From: Eutrophobius sp051275005 | GTDB lineage: Bacteria > Pseudomonadota > Gammaproteobacteria > Eutrophobiales > Eutrophobiaceae | DNA: 23,251 nt | Reading direction: 5' to 3' | Assembly (NCBI GenBank): GCA_051275005.1 | Contig: JBNMOP010000038.1 | Location: forward strand, 1-23,251 | Shown: one piece after another, positions 1-5,864 of the stretch | Numbering within the stretch: the stretch's first letter is position 1 | Layout: the number at the start of each line of letters is the position of its first letter | Program-made: the position numbers and the translations under genes | Notes under the pieces: generated by a model | Told to the model about the DNA's origin: nothing | Database searches by the model: none | Seen by the model: only the letters and a program-made list of their open reading frames with translations

Positions 1-581
1 ACACCGATAGACATAATTAGCTTGAAGGCCTCTTCTGCTGATATATTTAACTCAATTATCTTGTCTTTTGAGATTAGGATAAGAAAACCTGAGGTGGGAT
101 TTGGTGTAGTTGAAATAAATACAGAAACCATATCATTATCAATAGACGTGGATTCGATATGGATACCATCATTAGTCAGAAAACCAACGCTCCAAACCCC
201 GTTCTTCGGAAATTCTACTAACACTACCTTTCTAAAAGATTTATTTCCTGAGGCAAGTACAGTAGTGGCAATTTGTTTAAAGGCATTATAGATATTTCGT
301 ACCAGCGGTATACGACCAAGTATATTTTCCCAAACATCCACCATGGACCGACCGATCAAATTTGCTGCAAGGGCGCCGGTTAAAACTAGAACCGCCAATG
401 CCAGCACTAATCCTATGCCCGGAATGTCAAATCCCCACAGGTTTTGTGGTTGTAGATTTTCGGGCAGTAAAAGGATGGTCATATCCATCAAGTCAATAAC
501 CAGTTTGACGATAAATACCGTTGCTGCCAGCGGTATCCACACCAGTAGCCCTGCTATCAGGTATTTTCTAATTGTCGACAT
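1..581 (-). CDS. DUF502 family membrane protein (3' end cut by window edge)
   Basis: About 193 residues are visible and the C-terminus runs off the window start. The protein begins MSTIRKYLIAGLLVWIPLAA. It has two hydrophobic segments, at residues 6-31 and about 52-72, split by a short polar loop. The soluble part after them carries the family-typical GRIPLVRNIYNAFKQ stretch near residue 92 and a VLVEFPKNGVWSVGFLT strand. This matches the DUF502 family, which is about 200-220 residues long, so only a few residues should be missing. ATG at 581 was chosen because it gives the usual DUF502 N-terminus and follows a CAGGG-like Shine-Dalgarno. The gene lies 34 nt after fmdB on the same strand. In many gammaproteobacteria fmdB-DUF502 precedes aspS, so aspS may lie just outside. 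The molecular function is unknown; a membrane role is inferred from the helices. Confidence 0.88.
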   Translation of the reverse strand, partial: MSTIRKYLIAGLLVWIPLAATVFIVKLVIDLMDMTILLLPENLQPQNLWGFDIPGIGLVLALAVLVLTGALAANLIGRSMVDVWENILGRIPLVRNIYNAFKQIATTVLASGNKSFRKVVLVEFPKNGVWSVGFLTNDGIHIESTSIDNDMVSVFISTTPNPTSGFLILISKDKIIELNISAEEAFKLIMSIG

Positions 582-615
582 TACCCTGGAGCATGACGGA
601 TTTACTTACTTATTC

Positions 616-981
616 CTAGTCCGAGCTGGCTTTATTCGATTTAGTGGGTTTAGAATCGGAACTGGATTCTTTTTTGCTCGTGTTGCTTGTAGAGGATTTA
701 CTCGCCTTAGACTCTGATGACTGACTTGTAGAGGCCCCATCACTTTTGCCTGTCGTTTCAGCTTTTTTATTGGTTTCATCAGGCTTTTGTGAAGGTTTTT
801 TGTCCTTAAAGTCGGTGGCGTACCAACCCGTTCCCTTAAGCCTGAATGATGCAGAAGTAACCATTTTTCGTAATTTTGATTGCTTGCATTCGGGACAAAT
901 CGTCAATCGGTCATCTGAAAGCTTTTGTATAATTTCAAATTTATGGCTACATGCTTCACATTGGTATTCGTAAATCGGCAC
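616..981 (-). CDS. FmdB-family zinc-ribbon regulatory-type protein
   Basis: The 121-residue protein starts VPIYEYQCEACSHKFE, the hallmark of the FmdB/CxxC_CxxC family. Two CxxC knuckles, CEAC near residue 8 and CPEC near residue 30, should bind one zinc. I chose the GTG start at 981 because family members begin M-P-I-Y-E-Y and an AAGGA box lies 7 nt upstream. An upstream ATG at 1014 would add 11 residues with no family counterpart. The last roughly 50 residues are a Ser/Lys/Thr-rich low-complexity tail, probably disordered. It is longer than in many homologues. The family was named for a regulator linked to formamidase/amidase genes, but in proteobacteria its biochemical role is not settled. 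It is probably co-transcribed with the downstream DUF502 gene. Confidence 0.9.
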   Translation of the reverse strand: MPIYEYQCEACSHKFEIIQKLSDDRLTICPECKQSKLRKMVTSASFRLKGTGWYATDFKDKKPSQKPDETNKKAETTGKSDGASTSQSSESKASKSSTSNTSKKESSSDSKPTKSNKASSD

Positions 982-1097
982 ACTAATTTCCTTAATATAA
1001 ATAATGGTGACCAAATCTAGGGCTGAAGGAGAATAAAATCAAGACGTATCTGTATAAAAATTTTATAATAACGTGATATTTGAATGTTCCAGCCGGG

Positions 1098-1126
1098 TTT
1101 ATCCAGATGATAAAGTCCGGTATCAT
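1098..1126 (+). promoter_or_regulatory. candidate promoter of tRNA-Lys
   Basis: TATCAT at 1121-1126 resembles a -10 box and is followed by the GC-rich CGCCGC typical of stringently controlled stable-RNA promoters. TTTATC at 1098-1103 is a poor -35 candidate at 17-bp spacing. The mature tRNA would begin about 22 nt after the predicted start. A hairpin at 1093-1120 overlaps the -35. Weak call. Confidence 0.3.
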
Positions 1127-1154
1127 CGCCGCACCGCATTTCTTAGCAATATTT

Positions 1155-1230
1155 GGGCCGTTAGCTCAGTTGGTAGAGCATCTGACTTTTAATTAGGTGG
1201 TCGCAGGTTCGAACCCTGCACGGCCCACCA
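1155..1230 (+). tRNA. tRNA-Lys (anticodon UUU)
   Basis: The 76-nt sequence folds as a complete cloverleaf. The acceptor stem GGGCCGT pairs with ACGGCCC, followed by discriminator A and an encoded CCA. The D arm is GCTC/GAGC. The anticodon stem TCTGA/TTAGG uses two G-U pairs and encloses the loop CTTTTAA with anticodon TTT. The T arm is GCAGG/CCTGC around TTCGAAC. It closely resembles E. coli tRNA-Lys and reads AAA and AAG. It stands alone between divergent fmdB and the co-directional symporter gene. No integrase or att-like duplication of its 3' end is seen nearby. Confidence 0.98.
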
Positions 1231-1376
1231 TTTCATTCCTATAAGCAGGCAATTCTCTGTATCTCTTTTTAGCATAATATTTATCAAGTGGTGGTATTGA
1301 ATTACAGCCGTTGTACTTTCAACTAAGATACCAGGTTATCAGACTGGTGATATCAATTAGAATTCTGGAATAACCT

Positions 1377-2771
1377 ATGACAGAACTAGAAGAGTTATCT
1401 GCTGCATTCGCGAACTTTATGTGGGGTATGCCATTAGTGGTATTGCTTGTTGGGGGCGGAACCTGGCTAGTATTTTATTCGCGTTTTCTGCCGTATCGTC
1501 ATTTTCGTCACAGCATCGACATACTTTTGGGTAAATATGACCATCCTGATGATGATGGTTTAATCTCTCATTATCAGGCACTAGCTACCGCATTGTCTGG
1601 AACCCTGGGGATGGGAAATATTGCTGGTGTTGCCGTGGCTATAACCATGGGAGGTCCCGGTGCTATTTTTTGGATGTGGGTCACTGCGATAGTGGGTGTG
1701 GCAACCAAGTATTACACGTGCACACTGGCAATTATGTATCGAGGCCGAGACAGTATGGGCGAGCTACAAGGCGGCCCTATGTATGTTGTTCGAGAAGGAC
1801 TGGGAAGGCGCTGGTGGCCATTGGCGACTCTCTTTGCGGTGTCAGGATTGTTTGGAACGCTTCCGCTATTTCAAGTGAATCAACTAGTACAGATCCTCCG
1901 AGAAGTGTTAGCGATTCCGGCGGGGCTGGCTAATCCTGAAAAACATTTTGCATTCGATCTTATCGTAGGTGTGACGATCGGATTGAGTGTTTTATTAGTC
2001 GTAGCGGGAAATATTCAACGGATCGGTAAGGTTGCCGCCCGCCTGGTTCCCAGCTTGGTAGGGGTTTATTTTATCGTTACTATGGTGCTGCTTATGATGC
2101 ATGTTTCACAAATACCTCAAGCTTTTATGCTGATTTTTAGCGATGCATTTAGTGGTCAGGCCGCTGCGGGTGGGGTGATTGGAACTGTGATAATGATGGG
2201 TGTAAGACGCGGCGCATTTTCTAACGAAGCGGGGATAGGCACGGAAGTGATGGCCCATGGCGCGGCTAAAACCAATGAACCGGTGAGAGAGGGTATGGTT
2301 GCCATGCTAGGTCCGGTAATTGATACCCTGTTAGTTTGCACCTGTACCGCTTTGGCAATATTAGTGACAGGTGTGTGGCATGGCAGTGCTGATGGCGTTA
2401 GTTTGACCGCCCAGGCATTTGAATCTGTTTTCCCCGGGGTTGGTGCCTACTTTCTTGTGATAATGGTGATTTTTCTTAGTATGACTACCATCATTACTTA
2501 CTGGTACTACGGCAGTAAGTGCCTGGGTTATCTGGTTGGGGCAGAATACCAATATATCTACATCTGGATTTATATATCTTTAATAGTTGTCGCAGCGGTT
2601 GTGTCTTTGGAAATTGTCATTGGCTTTGTGGACGGTATGTTTGCAATGATGGCAATACCAACCATGACATCAACATTGTTATTGGCGAAAAAAGTAAATA
2701 TTGAAACGAAACGATATTTTCAATCACAATTTAAGATGCCACACACTGGTTGGGACCAGAAAGAAAAATAG
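1377..2771 (+). CDS. sodium:alanine/amino-acid symporter, AGCS family
   Basis: The 464-residue inner-membrane protein has many hydrophobic helices and the alanine/glycine:cation symporter signatures. These are GTLGMGNIAGVAVAI near residue 75, GGPGAIFWMWVTAIVG near 92, the substrate-side GELQGGPMYV near 128, and RRGAFSNEAGIGTEVMAHG near 278. Length and order of motifs fit the family, which imports small neutral amino acids with Na+. The exact substrate cannot be read from sequence. The start ATG at 1377 has only a weak GGA about 6 nt upstream. The sirtuin gene begins 38 nt after the stop on the same strand, so the two are probably co-transcribed. The tRNA-Lys upstream is a separate unit. Confidence 0.93.
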   Translation: MTELEELSAAFANFMWGMPLVVLLVGGGTWLVFYSRFLPYRHFRHSIDILLGKYDHPDDDGLISHYQALATALSGTLGMGNIAGVAVAITMGGPGAIFWMWVTAIVGVATKYYTCTLAIMYRGRDSMGELQGGPMYVVREGLGRRWWPLATLFAVSGLFGTLPLFQVNQLVQILREVLAIPAGLANPEKHFAFDLIVGVTIGLSVLLVVAGNIQRIGKVAARLVPSLVGVYFIVTMVLLMMHVSQIPQAFMLIFSDAFSGQAAAGGVIGTVIMMGVRRGAFSNEAGIGTEVMAHGAAKTNEPVREGMVAMLGPVIDTLLVCTCTALAILVTGVWHGSADGVSLTAQAFESVFPGVGAYFLVIMVIFLSMTTIITYWYYGSKCLGYLVGAEYQYIYIWIYISLIVVAAVVSLEIVIGFVDGMFAMMAIPTMTSTLLLAKKVNIETKRYFQSQFKMPHTGWDQKEK

Positions 2772-2809
2772 TAATTTAATTCGAACTACTTTTGTGAGGA
2801 CGCATTAGT

Positions 2810-3595
2810 ATGCAAGTTCGTGAGAAACAAATAACTATACTAACAGGTGCCGGGATCTCCCCTGAAAGTGGCATTCCTACATTTCGTGGAAACGAAGGAT
2901 ACTGGGCTATAGGATCTACCAACTATCTTCCGCAAGAGGTGGCAACCAGCGCAATGTTTGCACGTGAGCCGTGGGAAGTATGGCAATGGTATTTATACAG
3001 GGCAAGAATTTGTAAAAAAGCATTACCAAATTCGGGTCATATGGCTATCGTAACGATGGAGCAGACCCTGCAAGATAATTTCTCTTTAATAACGCAAAAT
3101 GTTGATAATCTGCACTTACAGGCGGGAAACAGCCTTAACAAAACGTACCAGATTCATGGCAATATATTTTATATGCGCTGCTGCGCTGATTGTCAGTCTC
3201 TGGTATATCCCTTGCCACAGTGTTTATTATCATCTTCTGAATTACTAACAGTCGATGAGAAAAAATTATTGTACTGTCCCCATTGTGGTAGTAATACAAG
3301 ACCTCATATTTTGTGGTTTGATGAAAGTTATAATGAACATCACTATAAATATGAATCTGTCCTGAAAATAGCAAACACAACCGACATGTTAATTGTCGCC
3401 GGTACCTCGGGCGCTACTACCTTGCCTAATCAAATAATTGAGATCGTTTATCAAAACGGAGGCACCATTATTGATATAAATATTGAGAAAACACATTTTA
3501 GTAAAATGGCTATCAATAATGTCAATGGTAAATTTTTTAATAATAGTTGTTCTGAAGGTCTGGGGAAATTACTTGATGAGATAAAGCACGTTTAA
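2810..3595 (+). CDS. Sir2-family NAD-dependent protein deacylase (CobB/SIRT5-like)
   Basis: The 261-residue sirtuin hydrolyses NAD+ to remove acyl groups from lysines. The NAD-binding GAGISPESGIPTFRG starts at residue 13, TQNVDNLH lies at 95-102, and catalytic His116 sits in IHGN. Zinc-ribbon cysteines are at 124/125 and 128 and at 156 and 159. RPHILWFDE is at 164-172 and the Rossmann AGTSGATTLP at 197-206. Within WYLYR, Tyr61 and Arg64 align with the Y-x-x-R pair that lets SIRT5 and E. coli CobB accept succinyl or malonyl groups. Desuccinylase activity is therefore a reasonable inference but is not shown. A GAGG box precedes the ATG. It is probably co-transcribed with the symporter upstream. 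It is compact, lacks N- or C-terminal extensions and is likely cytoplasmic. Confidence 0.95.
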   Translation: MQVREKQITILTGAGISPESGIPTFRGNEGYWAIGSTNYLPQEVATSAMFAREPWEVWQWYLYRARICKKALPNSGHMAIVTMEQTLQDNFSLITQNVDNLHLQAGNSLNKTYQIHGNIFYMRCCADCQSLVYPLPQCLLSSSELLTVDEKKLLYCPHCGSNTRPHILWFDESYNEHHYKYESVLKIANTTDMLIVAGTSGATTLPNQIIEIVYQNGGTIIDINIEKTHFSKMAINNVNGKFFNNSCSEGLGKLLDEIKHV

Positions 3596-3663
3596 GGTTG
3601 AATTTGATGCAGAAGAATAGATAGTGGCCTTCATAATTCTAGTGATAATTTAAATTTGCGAGA

Positions 3664-3681
3664 GATTTAATTAATTAAATC
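3664..3681. repeat. 18-bp perfect AT palindrome
   Basis: GATTTAATTAATTAAATC reads identically on both strands. It lies in the 222-bp gap between the sirtuin and the first CBS gene, about 137 nt before the CBS start codon. It could be an operator for the CBS pair or a chance feature of AT-rich DNA. No other gene or convincing promoter was seen in this gap. Confidence 0.4.
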
Positions 3682-3817
3682 ACTTTTAACTAACGGATTT
3701 TTAGAGAAAAAATAATTTCAAAGCAGTGTTTATTGTATTCGTCTAGAATAATAAAAAAGCGTGTTGGCTCTTGAGAATATAAATCAGCAACAAAACGCAG
3801 AATGAGGGAGACTGAAA

Positions 3818-4270
3818 ATGAATAAAAATATCTCTGAATTTGTGTCAGATGAGATTGCAATTACAATCGATGTCAATGCCACAGTAATGGATGCGGTAAG
3901 CGTTATGACCTCGGCACATCATAATTATGTCTTAGTTACGGACAACGGTTCGACGGTTGGCATATTCACAGATAGGGATTTGTTGAACCGGGTAACGAGC
4001 GAGAAACGTATGCCGGCTGAGGTTGCCATCCGTGATGTTATGACACCAAATCCTGATACCTTGAAAACGGATGACTATATTTCCTATGCCATCGAAAAAA
4101 TGGGAAGGAACGGATTTCGAAACATACCCATAAAAAATGAAGCCGGCACAACATCTGTGTTAACTGTCTGGAATATTATGTCGCACTTGTCGGAAATACT
4201 GGACGATGCTGAACAGGCAGAGAATGATAAAGAGATTGTCGATGAAATAACCGATACTGGGGGTGGCTAG
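3818..4270 (+). CDS. tandem CBS-domain protein (first of pair)
   Basis: The 150-residue cytosolic protein is built of two CBS motifs, at about residues 8-60 (ending VGIFTDRDLLNRV) and 70-125 (beginning AIRDVMTPNPDTL). G-I-F-T-D-R-D is the classic strand-helix segment that contacts adenosine ligands in CBS pairs. There is no other domain, so it is a stand-alone regulatory module that probably senses AMP/ATP, SAM or a similar nucleotide. Its partner is unknown. The last 25 residues are acidic. A strong GAGGGAGA ribosome-binding site sits before the ATG. The next CBS gene starts one nucleotide after this stop, so the two are translationally coupled and may form a hetero-oligomer. Confidence 0.9.
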   Translation: MNKNISEFVSDEIAITIDVNATVMDAVSVMTSAHHNYVLVTDNGSTVGIFTDRDLLNRVTSEKRMPAEVAIRDVMTPNPDTLKTDDYISYAIEKMGRNGFRNIPIKNEAGTTSVLTVWNIMSHLSEILDDAEQAENDKEIVDEITDTGGG

Positions 4271-4271
4271 A

Positions 4272-4739
4272 ATGCCTGGCTTAATACCGAAAACAGCAAT
4301 TGCGGACATAAATAGTCGTGAACCAGTCAGAATTGGGGAAAAAACCAGTCTTATTGATGTGGTAATGGCAATGAAAGAGGCGCTACGGGGGGCCGCCATT
4401 ATTGAAGATAATACAGGTACGATTATTGGCATTATTACCGAACGGGATCTAATGACCAAGATAGATCACAGCACCTTGGTCTGGCATGATTTGAGAGCCG
4501 AGGAGGTAATGAATCAAAATCCAAAAACCATTAAAGCAACCCAGTATGTTCATGAAGCATTATCGGTAATGAACACCTGTAGATTTCGCCACTTACCCAT
4601 AGTTGACGCTGATAACCACGTCGTGGGGATAGTATCTATACGGGACATCATTATGCATGTTGCCAAGCTTTACCCTCAGGAATTTTTAAATCTACCGCCT
4701 GAGCCAGCCAATGAAGCTGCTGCAAGATACGGTGGTTAG
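4272..4739 (+). CDS. tandem CBS-domain protein (second of pair)
   Basis: The protein has 155 residues from ATG 4272. That start follows a GGGGGTGG purine box by 5 nt and lies one base after the upstream stop. An overlapping GTG at 4263 would add three residues and is less likely. It contains two CBS motifs at about residues 9-65 (IIGIITERDLMTK) and 75-130 (HVVGIVSIRDIIMHV). It shares architecture with the preceding gene but little identity outside the motifs, so any duplication is old. It probably binds an adenine nucleotide and regulates an unidentified partner. The short C-terminal tail is rich in Pro, Glu and Ala. The 178 bp between this gene and yqaE hold only weak hairpins. Confidence 0.9.
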   Translation: MPGLIPKTAIADINSREPVRIGEKTSLIDVVMAMKEALRGAAIIEDNTGTIIGIITERDLMTKIDHSTLVWHDLRAEEVMNQNPKTIKATQYVHEALSVMNTCRFRHLPIVDADNHVVGIVSIRDIIMHVAKLYPQEFLNLPPEPANEAAARYGG

Positions 4740-4883
4740 TATAAATTAAAAAACAGAGTTTGTTTAAAAAAGATCTTCACTAAGCATCAAGTACAGGGGT
4801 CGATCTGTTTATTGTTATGGTTAGCATTAGCACCTTTTGTGACTAGCATAATTAAGTTAGAACAATTCTTTCAATAAATTATA

Positions 4884-4908
4884 TAAAAACACCAGTTCTG
4901 GTATGTTT
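4884..4908 (-). terminator. candidate Rho-independent terminator of the yqaE-like gene
   Basis: Reading the minus strand just after the small gene's stop, ACCAG-AA-CTGGT forms a tight hairpin. It is extended by A/T pairs with one mismatch and followed by a T-rich run (TGTTTTTATA). The stem is short, so strength is doubtful. Confidence 0.4.
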
Positions 4909-4917
4909 GCATTTATC

Positions 4918-5085
4918 TTATGAAGTTTTTTTTGTAAGCACCAACCAATAGGCATGACAGATCCCCGGTACTACACCAAGTATAGTTAGAATTATATTAA
5001 TCCAGAAGTGAGTGCTTATCCCAACCTGCAAGAAAGCTGCTAAGGGCGGCAAAAAAAAAGCTAAAATAAGTTTTACAATAAACAT
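4918..5085 (-). CDS. yqaE: YqaE/Pmp3 (UPF0057) family small membrane protein
   Basis: This 55-residue protein starts MFIVKLILAFFLPPLAAFLQ and ends in LVLTKKTS. It has two membrane helices, at residues 4-22 and 28-46. The FLPPLAAFLQVG and ILTILGVVPGICHAYWLV stretches are diagnostic of the Pmp3/YqaE proteolipid family. Yeast Pmp3 influences plasma-membrane potential and salt tolerance; bacterial members are stress-linked but poorly defined. A GAAG-like site precedes the ATG. The gene is monocistronic, convergent with the CBS pair and divergent from the lipoprotein gene. It is short enough to be missed by length-filtered gene calling. Confidence 0.93.
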   Translation of the reverse strand: MFIVKLILAFFLPPLAAFLQVGISTHFWINIILTILGVVPGICHAYWLVLTKKTS

Positions 5086-5117
5086 TATTGTTCTTCTTTG
5101 TGTTGAAAATCACTTTA

Positions 5118-5131
5118 TTGATTTAAATCAA
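5118..5131. promoter_or_regulatory. perfect FNR/ANR/DNR-type operator
   Basis: TTGATTTAAATCAA matches TTGAT-N4-ATCAA exactly on both half-sites. It lies 138 nt before the lipoprotein start codon and only 33 nt from the divergent yqaE start. Spacing to a downstream -10 candidate fits class II activation of the lipoprotein-peroxidase unit. The regulator could be FNR, ANR or a nitric-oxide-sensing DNR, which share this site. Confidence 0.72.
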
Positions 5132-5152
5132 TTTTAGAAATAATAAAATGAT

Positions 5153-5158
5153 TAAACT
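5153..5158 (+). promoter_or_regulatory. candidate -10 element for the lipoprotein-peroxidase operon
   Basis: TAAACT (4 of 6 consensus bases) lies where a -10 box is expected if the operator centre at 5124.5 sits near -41.5. This gives a start near 5166 and a leader of about 100 nt. A competing TATAGT at 5207-5212 would put the operator near -94 instead. Confidence 0.35.
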
Positions 5159-5268
5159 GTATGATATTATCTTGCAGATCTTATGCTAATCATACACGAA
5201 TAGACGTATAGTCTTGTAAAATATTTTTTGATTGTTTCAGATGGGATTTAATTTTAAAGGACAAATTT

Positions 5269-5829
5269 ATGACGAAATCATATTTATCTAATGTTGTTTT
5301 ATTATTACTGTTAGCTGCACTGATTGTGTCATGTGGAAATAACCAGAATGATACTACCAATACAGCAGGCGTCCCGGCAGGTACCATGGCAGAAGGCAAT
5401 AACATGAATATCGAAAGTATGGGTATGGATGGCATGGGAACCATATCCGGAGTGGAAAATCAGGTGAAAGTTGAAATGACTTCAGATGATATCAGTGAAA
5501 GCCGGATGACTGAGCAAGGAATCTTTCAGATCAGTATACAATCAGAAGTTATTCCGATCCCTATAAACCAGATCCAAAGCTGGACGTTACATTTGCAAAG
5601 TGCTGCTGGTGAGAATGTTGATAATGCAGAGATCACTGTGGTCGGGGGGATGCCTCTACATAATCATGGTATGCCAACTGTTCCGCAGGTAACGCAGGCA
5701 TTGGGAAACGGGAATTATCTGGTAGAAGGGATACAGTTCCATATGCCAGGACAATGGTTAGTTACCTTAACTATTTCAGCAGAGGCGAAGACAGATAGCA
5801 TTATTTATAACTTGATGTTGCTGCCATAA
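5269..5829 (+). CDS. His/Met-rich lipoprotein with YtkA/FixH-like domain
   Basis: The 186-residue precursor has a lipoprotein signal (hydrophobic residues 8-20, IVSC with Cys22), so the mature protein is lipid-anchored outside the inner membrane. A flexible Asn/Thr-rich linker leads to a Met cluster at residues 40, 46, 51, 53 and 56. A beta-rich domain at about 80-185 has LHNHGMP at 130-136 and FHMPGQW at 157-163. The two H-M motifs and the pattern G-x-Y...F-x-M-x-G-x-W fit the YtkA-like/FixH-like fold. His131, His133, Met135, His158 and Met159 are plausible copper ligands, but metal binding is inferred. There is no Cys apart from the lipobox. AAGGA lies 7 nt before the ATG. The di-heme peroxidase gene follows after 35 nt. 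Confidence 0.75.
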   Translation: MTKSYLSNVVLLLLLAALIVSCGNNQNDTTNTAGVPAGTMAEGNNMNIESMGMDGMGTISGVENQVKVEMTSDDISESRMTEQGIFQISIQSEVIPIPINQIQSWTLHLQSAAGENVDNAEITVVGGMPLHNHGMPTVPQVTQALGNGNYLVEGIQFHMPGQWLVTLTISAEAKTDSIIYNLMLLP

Positions 5830-5864
5830 TTCAATTATTTTTTAGTCACTAAATCGTTAACTGT

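Noticed and set aside
22..717. Plus-strand open frames of 89 and 124 codons
   Set aside because: Both are antisense to the DUF502 and fmdB genes, whose minus-strand translations carry family motifs.
1155..1376. Integration site at tRNA-Lys
   Set aside because: No integrase and no second copy of the tRNA 3' end was seen; downstream genes look native.
4740..4790. Terminator after the second CBS gene (AAACA-GAGTT-TGTTT)
   Set aside because: The stem has only five A/T-rich pairs, and the A/T-rich context makes it unreliable.
5083..5131. FNR box as activator of the yqaE-like gene
   Set aside because: At about 33 nt from the start codon it is too close for class II activation in that direction; repression remains possible.
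5269..5829. Lipoprotein as MbnP of the MbnP/MbnH pair
   Set aside because: It lacks the extra cysteines of that family and its domain looks YtkA/FixH-like.
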